DNA of 43,983 nucleotides from Clostridia bacterium (GTDB lineage: Bacteria > Bacillota > Clostridia > Oscillospirales > CAG-382): assembly GCA_017396825.1 (NCBI GenBank), contig JAFQKR010000081.1:1-43983 (forward strand). Direction: 5' to 3'. Of the stretch, positions 26,893 through 34,352 are shown piece after piece. The notes beneath the pieces were generated by a model. It did not search any database. It saw only the letters and a list, made by a program, of their open reading frames with translations, and had not been told where the DNA came from. Made by a program: the position numbers and the translations under genes. The first letter of the stretch is position 1; each line of letters opens with the position of its first letter.

Positions 26893-28830
26893 TTATACGG
26901 GCTTGCCGTTTTTGTAGGTAACGTAACGGGTACGGCCTGTAGCCTTATCATAGTAAGTGGCAGAGCCCTGCAAAAGGCCGTCTTTAAAGGTGCCCGTAAC
27001 CACGTCCCCATCTGCATAGGTAAACTTGCCCTTGCCGTTAAAGAGGTCGTTTTCAAAAGCGCCCTCGTACTTGCTGCCATCGCTGAAGGTATATACAGCC
27101 TTGTCGTCCCAGCACTTACCGTGAATAAAATAGCCCTCGTAGGTGTTGCCGTTTTTGGAAACGGATTTGCCCTCTCCCTCCAGAACGCCCTCTATAAAGA
27201 CGCCTGAAAGAGTGACCTTATCGGTAGTTATCATAGTGCCTTCCCCATTGGGAACGCTGGCAACCCACTCACCCTCGTAGCTGCTGCCGTCACAATTGAC
27301 GTACTTTCCATAGCCTTCTCTTTCGCCATCTACGTAGTCGCCCTCGTAGATATCGCCGTTTACCCAGGAGAACCTACCCTTGCCGGTTTTTTTGCCGTCC
27401 TTCAGTTCGCCCTCGTAAACGTCACCGTTCGCGTTTTGGAACACGCAAACGCCTTGAGGTGTGCCGTTAACAAAGTCACCGTGAATATAACTGCCATCCG
27501 CAAATGAAAGGGTACCCGTACCGTTTATCTCGCCCTCAAACCACATACCGTCAAAGGTGGAGCCGTTAAGGTAGTAATAAATTCCGTTGCCATTAAACTG
27601 CCCGGCAGAAAAACTGCCGATGTATTTCTCACCGTTAGGCAGGGAAAGTTCACCGGCGCCGTTGGGCAGACCGTCAGAAACGTAGCCCTTGTAAACGCCG
27701 TTGCGGTAGGGAATAGTGGCGTAGTTTTGCTCGGGAGGAACGAAAAGACCGTCTCCGCTTATTTCTTCCTCAGACTGCTCTCCGTCTACGGAAAACTCCG
27801 GTGGGTCAAAGCGGGTGCTTACCTTTTGGAAAAACGCAGTGCTTATAAAGCCTATGGCAAAAACGAGCACCGTTATCACCACAAGAGACAAAGCAACGTC
27901 CCCGCCTGTCATGCGCTGTTTACCGTTTTTTACATTGGCAAGACCAAGTTTTTTAAAAAGCTCTTTGTTTTCCTTCTTTTGCTCCTTGGTATCAGCTACA
28001 CCGAAAGAAAATATATAGTTTGCAAAACGGGTAGAAAGATTACTTCCTTTTTCCCCGTAGAACAACAGATATATAAGTTTTTTAAGCTCGGCTTCAAAGG
28101 TCAAAAGCCCCATCTTATCAAGGGTATCCTCAACGTAGGGCGCGTCAAGCTTTGAACCGAATCGGGCATAGAACCACTTTATATCACCCACGATGCCAAG
28201 GTTCACCTTGCCGTTTCTCATCCCCATTGCCATATCAGAGATTATATAAACGTAATAATCGCTGAAGGAAAGAAAAAGACGGCCGGAGTGCTCCTCAGCA
28301 GGTACTGCCTTTTCCATAAGCTTTTTATGAAAATCAGACCCGTCACGAGGCTTGTAGTATATCTGAATAACGTTACTGTTTTCGAAGGTATATATATCGC
28401 TGTTGCTTTTAGTTTCAAGAAGACGGTAGCTTAAGCCTTCCATAACAGCGCGTACGTCCTTACGGGCGAAGGTATCTACCATGATATCCGTATCCGCCAG
28501 ATCGCGCCTTTCATAGTAAGGATAGTACAGACCCATAACGCTGCCCTTAAGGGGTAAAAAACTTACGTCCGCACCCTCCAAAGCGGAAAAGACCCGCGCT
28601 TCTTCTTCACTGCGAATCCTTTCGCACTCCACTGCATTGGCGTGATGCTTCTCAAATAAGCCTTCAAAGGCGGTACCCTTTAATCCGTGATAAAGGGTCT
28701 CTGCAACGCCGTGCTTATTTGCCAGATTTAAAAGTGCCTCCCCGTCGCTTTCGGGCGGTAAGTCTGCAGAAGACTTGCCGGAAATGGCGGTGCCGTATAT
28801 AGTTGTAAGATATGCTTCAAGTTTTGTCAT
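26893..28830 (-). CDS. Nucleotidyltransferase-like domain fused through a membrane segment to MORN repeats
   Basis: The protein (645 residues) has an N-terminal region (about 1-290) matching the uncharacterised nucleotidyltransferase family (NTP_transf_5): FLPLKGSVMGLYYPYYERRDLADTDIMV near 88-115 has the KG...R..DTD signature. A membrane segment lies at about 312-334 (LSLVVITVLVFAIGFISTAFF), and from about 375 to the end there are roughly 11 MORN-type units of 23 residues (GNGxYxxxNGxxYxGxW). MORN repeats often bind lipids or partner proteins at membranes. The predicted transcript start near 28887 and the GGGGACGG before the ATG at 28830 favour this start over an in-frame ATG at 28875. The fusion's function is unknown. 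Confidence 0.82.
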   Translation of the reverse strand: MTKLEAYLTTIYGTAISGKSSADLPPESDGEALLNLANKHGVAETLYHGLKGTAFEGLFEKHHANAVECERIRSEEEARVFSALEGADVSFLPLKGSVMGLYYPYYERRDLADTDIMVDTFARKDVRAVMEGLSYRLLETKSNSDIYTFENSNVIQIYYKPRDGSDFHKKLMEKAVPAEEHSGRLFLSFSDYYVYIISDMAMGMRNGKVNLGIVGDIKWFYARFGSKLDAPYVEDTLDKMGLLTFEAELKKLIYLLFYGEKGSNLSTRFANYIFSFGVADTKEQKKENKELFKKLGLANVKNGKQRMTGGDVALSLVVITVLVFAIGFISTAFFQKVSTRFDPPEFSVDGEQSEEEISGDGLFVPPEQNYATIPYRNGVYKGYVSDGLPNGAGELSLPNGEKYIGSFSAGQFNGNGIYYYLNGSTFDGMWFEGEINGTGTLSFADGSYIHGDFVNGTPQGVCVFQNANGDVYEGELKDGKKTGKGRFSWVNGDIYEGDYVDGEREGYGKYVNCDGSSYEGEWVASVPNGEGTMITTDKVTLSGVFIEGVLEGEGKSVSKNGNTYEGYFIHGKCWDDKAVYTFSDGSKYEGAFENDLFNGKGKFTYADGDVVTGTFKDGLLQGSATYYDKATGRTRYVTYKNGKPV

Positions 28831-28893
28831 TTCCGTCCCCTGTTTGACCATGTTTTTGCCCAAAAGCGACAACATGCGCTTTTTTTACATTTT

Positions 28894-28922
28894 ATTATAT
28901 AACACGGTGGCTCTAAAGTCAA
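28894..28922 (-). promoter_or_regulatory. Sigma-A promoter of the MORN-PAP2 operon
   Basis: On the minus strand TTGACT (28922-28917), a 17-nt spacer and TATAAT (28899-28894). It fixes the start of the MORN gene at 28830, since the ATG at 28875 would lie about 12 nt from the transcript start without a ribosome site. Confidence 0.82.
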
Positions 28923-28952
28923 TTATTTAACCTAAAAACTTTGCATTTTTTG

Positions 28953-28981
28953 TTGAAATATAAAAACTTTAGTGCTATAAT
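28953..28981 (+). promoter_or_regulatory. Sigma-A promoter of the apgM operon
   Basis: TTGAAA (28953-28958), a 17-nt spacer and TATAAT (28976-28981), divergent from the MORN promoter 30 bp away. Confidence 0.8.
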
Positions 28982-29042
28982 CATTGTGAGATTTTAAAGA
29001 AAGGACGGCAGTTGCCTTTTCAAGGCTTCTGTGTGGTTTTTT

Positions 29043-30257
29043 ATGAAATACATTATTTTGGTTGGCGACGGTATGCCCGACCTTCCCATCCCCGAGCTTG
29101 GCGGTAAAACCCCGTTGGCAGTAGCAAACAAGCCAAATATGAACTACATTGCTTCCATGGGTATAAACGGCCGCGCCTTTACCGTACCCCGCAGCATGAC
29201 ACCCGAAAGCGATACGGCTAACCTTGCGCTTATGGGCTATAACCCTGAGATATATTCCAAGGGCCGTTCTCCCCTTGAGGCTGTAAGCATGGGCATTAAC
29301 ATGGCAGAGGATGAAACCGCTATCCGCGCTAATCTCGTTGCCCTTTCCGACCTTGGCGAGCCCTATGAAGAAAAAATTATGCTTGACCACTCCTCTGACG
29401 AAATTCCCACTGAGGAAGCGCGTATACTTATCGAAGACCTTAATAAGCATTTCGCTAACGACGTTTTTAAGCTTTATGCAGGTATCAGCTACCGGCACTG
29501 TCTTATATGGAAGGATTGCCCTCCCTTTTACGATTTCTCCCGTCCTCACGACATACTCGGAGAAAAGGTTAAGGAGTATCTTCCTAAAAAAGACACCAGC
29601 AAGCCTTTCCTTAAGCTTATGAAGGAAAGTTTTGAGTTCCTTAACAACCATCCACTTAACCTCAAGCGTGCCGCCGCAGGCAAAAAGAAGGCTAACTCCC
29701 TTTGGCTTTGGAGCCCCGGCAAAAAGCCCGCCCTTCCCTCCTTCAAGGAGATGACTGGTCTTGACGCTTCAGTGGTTTGTGCCGTTGACCTTATTAAGGG
29801 CATTGGCCTTTGCGCCGGCATGACCGCCCCCGCCGTTGAAGGTGCTACCGGTAATATCGACACCAACTACCGCGGCAAGGCAGACGTTGCGCTTAAGGAG
29901 TTATTTGACGGCAAGGACTTGGTATACATCCATGTTGAAGCACCCGATGAATGCGGACACAGAGGCGAGGTTGACAATAAGGTTAAGGCTATTGAGCTTA
30001 TCGATACCGAAATCCTCGGTTATATGATGAACGAGCTTGACAAGGCGGGAGAGCATTACAAAATACTCCTTACTCCCGACCACCCTACACCCATCTCCGC
30101 TCGTACTCACACCCTTGACGCTATTCCTTTCGTTATCTACAAGAGCAACCAAAAGCGCAAGGGAAATATAGAGATTTATGATGAAAAGAGCGGCTTTGAG
30201 GGCGGCATATATCTTGAAGACGGTTACAAGCTTATGGATCTTTTCCTTCGCGTTTAG
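29043..30257 (+). CDS. apgM: Cofactor-independent phosphoglycerate mutase, ApgM family
   Basis: This 404-residue enzyme interconverts 2- and 3-phosphoglycerate in glycolysis. It belongs to the alkaline-phosphatase superfamily: metal site LVGDGMPDLP (D9), phosphoserine region TPESDTANLALMGYNP (S56), HVEAPDECGHRGE near 301-313 and LLTPDHPTPISARTHT near 340-355. The ApgM branch is the archaeal-type form also found in Clostridia. A GTG four codons upstream is possible, but the ATG at 29043 gives the family N-terminus. The ribosome site is weak. Codon use is highly biased, like ilvE, as expected for an abundant enzyme. It is followed 11 bp later by a lipoprotein gene. Confidence 0.92.
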   Translation: MKYIILVGDGMPDLPIPELGGKTPLAVANKPNMNYIASMGINGRAFTVPRSMTPESDTANLALMGYNPEIYSKGRSPLEAVSMGINMAEDETAIRANLVALSDLGEPYEEKIMLDHSSDEIPTEEARILIEDLNKHFANDVFKLYAGISYRHCLIWKDCPPFYDFSRPHDILGEKVKEYLPKKDTSKPFLKLMKESFEFLNNHPLNLKRAAAGKKKANSLWLWSPGKKPALPSFKEMTGLDASVVCAVDLIKGIGLCAGMTAPAVEGATGNIDTNYRGKADVALKELFDGKDLVYIHVEAPDECGHRGEVDNKVKAIELIDTEILGYMMNELDKAGEHYKILLTPDHPTPISARTHTLDAIPFVIYKSNQKRKGNIEIYDEKSGFEGGIYLEDGYKLMDLFLRV

Positions 30258-30268
30258 GAGGCCGGCTG

Positions 30269-31258
30269 ATGTTTAAGCGTATTCTTTTAATGCTATTGGC
30301 AATAATTATGGCGGTTTCGGTTTACGGTTGTTCCGGTGACGAAAGCACCGATTCGACCGCAGAGGAGAGCTCTACGGACAGTGTTGCCGCCGAAAACGGT
30401 GCTTCTCTTCCTATGCTTTCCCTTTCCGTACCACCCACGTCTTATGCGGAAAGCGGCATTGAGCTGCCTGACACTATTGACAGCACCTACATCAACAATA
30501 TAAAAACAAAGCTTGATAACGCTCCTTACGCCTGCGCCATGTACTACGTTGACCTTGAAACAGGGCTTTCTCTTACCTACAATCCAGACAGAATGTTTGC
30601 AGGTGCAAGTCTTGTTAAAGCCGAGTATCTTATGATGATATTCGAGATGATAGAAAACGGCGAACTAAGCTACGAAGACCTATACACCTACACCTCTGCT
30701 AACAAGCGTGGCGGTACTACCAAGATACCACAGGATTTTAAGTACGGCGATAAGCTTACTCTTAAGCAGATAATAGAGTACGTTGTATGGCACAGCGATA
30801 ACACGGGCTTTAATATGTTACAGGTGTACGCCCGTTCCCTATGGGATCTCGGTCCTTGGGCTAAAAACCGTTACGGTACAACCTTTTACTACGAGGGCTG
30901 TAACTGGCTTAACGCCAGAGGTGTTGCGGAATGCTGGAAAGAGATATATCAGCGCTACAAGGCAGGAGATGAAAACTACACCTGGTACGTTTCCTTGCTT
31001 CTTGAGGCGAACGAAAACAAGTTTATCCGCGGAGGACTTCCCAAGGATGCTGAAGGCAACGCTATCTACGACGTTGCTCATAAGTACGGCATGGATATAA
31101 ACGCCTCCAACGATGCAGCCATCGTTTTCTACGAGGGCAGGCCTTATTTCCTTTGCATACTTACCGATTATATCGGTATTAACACCCAAAGCTTTATGAA
31201 CTCCATCTCCTCTGAGGTGTTTAAGCTACACGAGTATTTGGTTTCCTTTGACGAATAA
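30269..31258 (+). CDS. Lipoprotein with serine beta-lactamase/PBP-like fold
   Basis: A 329-residue protein. The signal peptide ends in a lipobox (SVYGC, lipid cysteine C21), followed by a Ser/Thr/Glu-rich linker to about residue 60. The catalytic triad-like motifs of the class A fold appear in order: SLVK (S114, K117), SDN (176-178) and HKYG (271-274) in place of KTG. I do not see the class A general-base glutamate, so it is more likely a penicillin-binding-type peptidase or an esterase than a lactamase. It is exposed outside the membrane. AGGAGG lies before the ATG, in the same transcript as apgM, with a terminator after it. Confidence 0.82.
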   Translation: MFKRILLMLLAIIMAVSVYGCSGDESTDSTAEESSTDSVAAENGASLPMLSLSVPPTSYAESGIELPDTIDSTYINNIKTKLDNAPYACAMYYVDLETGLSLTYNPDRMFAGASLVKAEYLMMIFEMIENGELSYEDLYTYTSANKRGGTTKIPQDFKYGDKLTLKQIIEYVVWHSDNTGFNMLQVYARSLWDLGPWAKNRYGTTFYYEGCNWLNARGVAECWKEIYQRYKAGDENYTWYVSLLLEANENKFIRGGLPKDAEGNAIYDVAHKYGMDINASNDAAIVFYEGRPYFLCILTDYIGINTQSFMNSISSEVFKLHEYLVSFDE

Positions 31259-31262
31259 GATA

Positions 31263-31300
31263 AAGACCGTACCGCAATAACGCGGCACGGTCTTTTTGCA
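31263..31300 (+). terminator. Intrinsic terminator of the apgM operon
   Basis: AAGACCGT-CCGC pairs with GCGG-ACGGTCTT, then TTTTTGC. It lies 4 bp after the lipoprotein stop. Confidence 0.85.
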
Positions 31301-31329
31301 TACATTGTAGCATAGGGGGTGATACCGCT

Positions 31330-31653
31330 ATGCCTGCAAGCTTTAAAAACGCAGGCCTTTACAAAAGGCCGCCGGACGCCGTATCCTACATACGGGAAGG
31401 CGCGGTACGAGGCACTGTTGCGTTTTACGAGGGATGGCGCGGCGTACGTATGGTTTGCCGGATCACGGGGCTGGACGAGGGCGACGCCTTTATCAAGGTA
31501 GCAAAATCTCCGCCGTTGCCCTTGTCTGTTGACCAAAACGGCAACGTCAAAACAGCGCTGTTTAACAAAAGCATGCGTCTTAACAACATAAAAGGGTTGT
31601 GCCCGTACATTAAAAGCAAAGACCTTGCCCTTGTTTGCGGCAGGATAAAATAA
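31330..31653 (+). CDS. Small basic protein of unknown function
   Basis: A 107-residue protein I do not recognise. It is soluble, basic, with no signal peptide or membrane segment. Strands seem likely around VRGTVAFYEGWRGVRMVCRITGL and DAFIKVAKS; the C-terminus KGLCPYIKSKDLALVCGRIK has two cysteines. The GGGGTGAT ribosome site lies six bases before the ATG. It sits alone between a terminator and the first 70-bp repeat copy. The antisense frame is also open here, but has no ribosome site. Confidence 0.5.
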   Translation: MPASFKNAGLYKRPPDAVSYIREGAVRGTVAFYEGWRGVRMVCRITGLDEGDAFIKVAKSPPLPLSVDQNGNVKTALFNKSMRLNNIKGLCPYIKSKDLALVCGRIK

Positions 31654-31662
31654 CCGCTTTAT

Positions 31663-31732
31663 AAATTAAACGGAGTGCATAGTCACTCCGTTTAATTACT
31701 ATTTAAATAATTTCAGTATTTTTGCGCTCTGC
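31663..31732. repeat. 70-bp direct repeat, copy A
   Basis: Contains an internal hairpin (TTAAACGGAGTG / CACTCCGTTTAA). It is 69/70 identical to copy B at 31844-31913, differing at one loop base. It may terminate the small upstream gene. Confidence 0.9.
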
Positions 31733-31766
31733 ACCCTGCCCACTGACCTTTTAAATAAGTTGCAGA

Positions 31767-31821
31767 TTTTTAGAACCGAATCAAAGTTGTACCTTGTACT
31801 ACGAAGATTCGGTTCTAAAAA
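31767..31821. repeat. 16-bp perfect inverted repeat between the two 70-bp copies
   Basis: TTTTTAGAACCGAATC and its exact complement flank a 23-nt loop, which holds a second small GTAC/GTAC pairing. No T-run follows the stem on either strand, so it is not a standard terminator. Function unknown. Confidence 0.85.
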
Positions 31822-31843
31822 AGCAAAAATATATGATACATAA

Positions 31844-31913
31844 AAATTAAACGGAGTGCATCGTCACTCCGTTTAATTACTATTTAAATAATTTCAGTAT
31901 TTTTGCGCTCTGC
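31844..31913. repeat. 70-bp direct repeat, copy B
   Basis: Near-identical to copy A, beginning 7 bases after the stop of the cohesin/dockerin gene. On the minus strand the hairpin is followed by AATTTTTATG and probably terminates that gene. Confidence 0.9.
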
Positions 31914-31920
31914 GCTTATT

Positions 31921-33246
31921 TTAAAGGTCAGGGATAAGACCGGCATCGTATTTGAGAATAATAGTCGCATCAAGGTTATCTATCATACCGTCGCCGTTAA
32001 GGTCGCCTCTTGAACGAGCGGTCTCGTTAAGGTCGATAGTGCCTGCATCGTAACGGAGAACCATTACAGCGTCAAGGTTATCAACACTGCCATCCTCGTT
32101 AACGTCACCCTTTTCAACGGCAATAGCCTCACCGCTTACGTTTACGGAAACAGAAGCACCGGTTGCGCCGTAGTTATCAAAGCTTGCACCGTTAACAACC
32201 ATCATAAATATGCCCTCATCGGGAACGTTATCAACGGTAATGGTAGCGTTCCCCTCGGCAATTGCCTTGAAGGTAAGTGAGAAGCCGAGAACGCCGCTTT
32301 CCTTTACGTTATAATCAGCATTTGCCGCAAGGTCGTCTGCATCACAAACAAGGCGCATCCAATAAGGGCTGCCTGCCAACGTAGCATCACCAAACACCTT
32401 ACCCGTGCCGTTCCAAGAGGAGGGGAATATACCCGCACAACGGGTAAGTCTTAATACGGAGTTGTCATAGGTAAGGGGAAGGTCACAGCCAACTATACCG
32501 TTAGGAGAGGTGATATTATTAACAAGAACGGTAACGGTGATATACTCGCCGGGACGAACGGTGTTTTTGTTAGCGGAAACGGAAACCTCTGCCGCGGGAA
32601 CATATTTGCCGGTAACGGAACCGTACGCCTCTACCTCGTCAAGTTGTACGAGATACTGAAGAGAGCCGCTGAGGTCAAGGGTGTTAAGAACAACCTTAAG
32701 ATATCTTACCTTGGTTGCGGTCGTGTTAAAATTGGCAGTAATGTCAAAGAACTGATTACTACCGTTAAGCTGAGGAGCGCCGCTTATAGCCTCTGCCTGC
32801 TCGGTAAATTCAATAGAGGTATAATCCGTACCGTTGGAGGAGGTTTCTATTGATACAATATTGGTGTATCTGTTACCTATTCTGCGTACGCCGCGGAAAA
32901 CAAGATAGTCAATGGTAACAGTACCCTCAAAGTCAAACACGATAACGTTATCAATTCTTCTTGCGTCCATATCGGAGCCGTTTTCTCTGTCACCGCGAAG
33001 CTCGACAGAAACACCGGACACCGCATATATGGTGTTAAAGCTGTTTTCGCCGTCGCCACGGTACTCACCATTGGTGAGAAGGGTGCCGTCGTTATCGGTA
33101 AAGCTACTGAAAAACTCGCCAACCTGATACTCGTAGGAGACACCTGCAAGGATGTTTTCCCCATCTGCCGCGCCTGCAGTAAAGTCAACCGCCATGGCGC
33201 AGATACACATTATCAGCGCTAAAGTGATGCTAAGTAGTTTTTTCAT
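31921..33246 (-). CDS. Secreted protein with discoidin-like, cohesin and type I dockerin modules
   Basis: The protein (441 residues) has a signal peptide (about 1-27). About 30-210 is a beta-rich domain resembling F5/8 type C modules (IDNVIVFDFEG, VRYLKVVLNTLD, QLDEVEAYG). About 218-385 looks like a cohesin (VSANKNTVRPGEYITVTVLVNN, then GCDLPLTYDNSVLRL). About 386-441 is a dockerin with two calcium loops, GDVNEDGSVDNLDAVMVL and GDLNGDGMIDNLDATIIL. No catalytic domain is present, so it may be an adaptor in a cellulosome-like or surface assembly. A ribosome site AAAGG lies upstream of the ATG. The partner modules are not in the window. Confidence 0.84.
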   Translation of the reverse strand: MKKLLSITLALIMCICAMAVDFTAGAADGENILAGVSYEYQVGEFFSSFTDNDGTLLTNGEYRGDGENSFNTIYAVSGVSVELRGDRENGSDMDARRIDNVIVFDFEGTVTIDYLVFRGVRRIGNRYTNIVSIETSSNGTDYTSIEFTEQAEAISGAPQLNGSNQFFDITANFNTTATKVRYLKVVLNTLDLSGSLQYLVQLDEVEAYGSVTGKYVPAAEVSVSANKNTVRPGEYITVTVLVNNITSPNGIVGCDLPLTYDNSVLRLTRCAGIFPSSWNGTGKVFGDATLAGSPYWMRLVCDADDLAANADYNVKESGVLGFSLTFKAIAEGNATITVDNVPDEGIFMMVVNGASFDNYGATGASVSVNVSGEAIAVEKGDVNEDGSVDNLDAVMVLRYDAGTIDLNETARSRGDLNGDGMIDNLDATIILKYDAGLIPDL

Positions 33247-33307
33247 AAACCGTTTACCTTTCTTTATTTCGTCTTTTATACCTATTCCTCAAAAAACAAC
33301 ACTGATT

Positions 33308-33802
33308 TTAAAGCATTATAAGTTCCTTCTCCATAACCTTGGCGCGATTGACCGTATAGTAGGTACCGCCACCGCTATGCCTTAAATAGCAAATGCAATA
33401 CTTACTGTGTTCCACCATATAATCATTGCGACGATGCATGCAATCCGCCGTGTAGCACTCGGAAACGTAATACACCTCATCTGCCGCTGATAGCATCCTT
33501 TCGTACCTTTCCCTATCGGAGAGAGACCATTTTTCCGCTTGGTTTTTACAAGGCAAGGCAAGCACCAGACGAACGAAGGGATATCTTCCTTTAAGCCCCA
33601 GAACGCACTCTGCCGCCAAGGTATCAAAGCCCAAGGCGCCGCCTGCATAAAAGGTCCTTACCCCAAAACTGTTTATAAGAGTCTCAACCTCGCAAACAAG
33701 CCTGCCCTTTATATCCTCGCCGCTGCTGATAACACGATGCCCGGTAAAACAACAGCTTTGCTCCATAACATCGGCGCTTATGTATTCATTTCCAGTTATC
33801 AT
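33308..33802 (-). CDS. SLOG-family protein (YpsA/DUF1273-like)
   Basis: A 164-residue cytoplasmic protein. CCFTGHRVI near 17-25 and FYAGGALGFDTLAAECVL near 51-68 are the nucleotide-ligand-binding glycine motifs of the SLOG (SMF/LOG-like Rossmann) superfamily, followed by LVLALPCKNQAEKW. The C-terminal part (HRRNDYMVEHSKYCICYLRHSGGGTYYTVNRA) is typical of YpsA-type members in Clostridia. The ligand is unknown; relatives are thought to sense nucleotide signals, but no partner effector gene is adjacent. It has a perfect consensus promoter and GGGGAG before the ATG, so it is likely well expressed. Confidence 0.85.
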   Translation of the reverse strand: MITGNEYISADVMEQSCCFTGHRVISSGEDIKGRLVCEVETLINSFGVRTFYAGGALGFDTLAAECVLGLKGRYPFVRLVLALPCKNQAEKWSLSDRERYERMLSAADEVYYVSECYTADCMHRRNDYMVEHSKYCICYLRHSGGGTYYTVNRAKVMEKELIML

Positions 33803-33849
33803 ACAAAAACGCTCCCCGCCTTTGGCTACTGTAAGCCATTGTATACCTA

Positions 33850-33878
33850 ATTATAATATATACCTTCTACGTTGTCAA
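33850..33878 (-). promoter_or_regulatory. Consensus sigma-A promoter of the SLOG gene
   Basis: On the minus strand TTGACA (33878-33873), 17-nt spacer, TATAAT (33855-33850): an exact match to the consensus in both hexamers and spacing. Confidence 0.88.
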
Positions 33879-33912
33879 GGCATATATTTCACCGTAAAAA
33901 CAATATTTATTA

Positions 33913-33941
33913 TTGACACGCGCGGTTTAACATGTTAAACT
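33913..33941 (+). promoter_or_regulatory. Promoter of blaI-blaR1
   Basis: TTGACA (33913-33918), a 17-nt spacer and TAAACT (33936-33941). An operator palindrome covers the spacer and the -10. Confidence 0.8.
33925..33940 (+). promoter_or_regulatory. BlaI/MecI-type operator palindrome
   Basis: GTTTAACATGTTAAAC is a perfect 16-bp palindrome with the ACA/TGT core seen in BlaI and MecI boxes. Placed over the -10, it would let the repressor block its own transcription. A 7/8-symmetric version sits in the same place before the 39692 operon. Confidence 0.75.
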
Positions 33942-33984
33942 TTACTTATGAGACGCAAACAAAAAATAAAAGGGGGAAAGGGAT

Positions 33985-34347
33985 ATGGAAACACCTAAAA
34001 TCTTTGAAAGCGAATACCGTTTTTGCACGGTGCTTTGGGAAAACGAGCCCATCAACAGCACTGCCTTGGTGAAGATATGCAAGGAAAGGCTTGGTTGGTC
34101 AAAGCCAACTACCTATACGGTTATACGCCGTCTTTCGGAGAGAGGCGTGGTTAAAAACGAAAATTCCATAGTTTCTGCCATTGTAAGCCGTGAGCAGGCT
34201 CAGGTAGCTGAGATAGACGAGCTTATGGAAACACGCTTTAACGGGGACGTACCAAGCTTTTTGGCAGCGTTTACCAAGCACAAGAAGCTTAGCGACAAGC
34301 AAATTGCAAGCATTATGGAGATAATCAACAGCGCCGAGGAGGAATAG
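33985..34347 (+). CDS. BlaI/MecI/CopY-family transcriptional repressor
   Basis: This 120-residue protein is normal for the family. An N-terminal winged helix (about 5-75, EYRFCTVLWENEPINSTALVKICKERLGWSKPTTYTVIRRLSERGVV) is followed by a C-terminal dimerisation region with SIVSAIVSREQAQVAEIDEL, where the usual sensor-protease cleavage occurs. It binds palindromes as a dimer and is removed when its partner metalloprotease is activated. AGGGGGAAAGGG precedes the ATG at 33985. It is followed 5 bp later by the M56 sensor gene. The signal need not be a beta-lactam here. Confidence 0.92.
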   Translation: METPKIFESEYRFCTVLWENEPINSTALVKICKERLGWSKPTTYTVIRRLSERGVVKNENSIVSAIVSREQAQVAEIDELMETRFNGDVPSFLAAFTKHKKLSDKQIASIMEIINSAEEE

Positions 34348-34352
34348 TTTCC

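Noticed and set aside
27727..28155. Plus-strand open frame inside the MORN gene
   Set aside because: Antisense shadow of the membrane and linker region, no ribosome site, no recognisable domain.
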